Shown piece after piece: positions 5,708 through 5,750 of a stretch of DNA of 5,750 nt. A model generated the notes under the pieces. That model was not told the DNA's origin and did not search any database. It saw only the letters and a program-made list of their open reading frames with translations. A program made the position numbers and the translations under genes. Positions within the stretch are counted from its first letter, which is position 1, and every line of letters starts with the position of its first letter. The stretch is from NCBI GenBank assembly GCA_031271375.1, contig JAISVU010000261.1, positions 1-5,750 of the forward strand. The letters are read 5' to 3'. Source of the DNA: Clostridiales bacterium. GTDB lineage: Bacteria > Bacillota > Clostridia > Lachnospirales > WRAX01.

Positions 5708-5750
5708 CAGTTGGATTTGGCTTTTCAACCGTCACCGCCTTCCAGAAAGC
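5708..5750 (-). other. Toxin mRNA 5' leader segment (continues past window)
   Basis: No minus-strand promoter is visible here, so the toxin transcript should begin further right and have a leader of at least 60 bases. The segment holds AACCGTCA (plus strand, 5727-5734), the complement of TGACGGTT in the 3' UTR. It also holds GGTT-GAAA-AGCC, a small tetraloop hairpin, and an out-of-frame GTG frame that runs across the ribosome binding site to a stop at 5670. Confidence 0.5.

Noticed and set aside
1..5750. CRISPR array, insertion sequence, tRNA or rRNA gene
   Set aside because: No regularly spaced repeats, transposase frame, terminal inverted repeats or RNA-gene signatures were seen on either strand.

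Overview
The window looks like the chromosome of an endospore-forming member of the Firmicutes, most likely Clostridia, with intermediate base composition. The evidence is a spoVT gene nearly identical at its N-terminus to the Bacillus protein, a Firmicutes-style secA/prfB neighbourhood, strong AGGAGG-type ribosome binding sites, and a TATAAT promoter. The species cannot be named from the sequence.

Layout. Positions 1-4807 read as one rightward gene train with very tight joints. It holds the C-terminal end of secA; an FkbM-family methyltransferase whose start overlaps the secA stop; prfB (release factor 2) with its programmed +1 frameshift; an RluA-family pseudouridine synthase whose ATG overlaps the prfB stop; a small M50/site-2-protease-like membrane metalloprotease; and a sugar-phosphate-type nucleotidyltransferase. 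A 93-base gap follows, containing a good sigma-G-like promoter and a short direct repeat, and then spoVT, the forespore transcription regulator, which starts with TTG.

The most interesting part is the last 300 bases (5447-5750), where gene callers would probably see nothing. The minus strand carries a 29-residue single-membrane-segment peptide with a perfect ribosome binding site, resembling the short 'putative holin-like toxin' (TxpA/BsrG-type) family. Its 3' untranslated region ends in an intrinsic terminator. From the opposite strand, a TATAAT promoter just after spoVT should drive a short antisense RNA of about 125 bases. That RNA would cover the whole toxin 3' UTR and the last codons, and end at a second terminator hairpin that contains the toxin stop codon. 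The toxin leader and 3' UTR also contain an 8-base complementary pair that could close the mRNA end to end. Together this is the architecture of a type I toxin-antitoxin module; function is inferred, not shown.

How the genes fit together. The left part is housekeeping: protein export (SecA), translation termination (RF2), and RNA modification (RluA-like). Two less expected enzymes, the FkbM methyltransferase and the nucleotidyltransferase, may act on a cell-surface glycan or other conjugate, but their substrates are unknown. Coupling of the pseudouridine synthase to prfB would place it under the RF2 frameshift feedback. SpoVT and the toxin/antisense cassette are convergent and appear to be separate transcription units.
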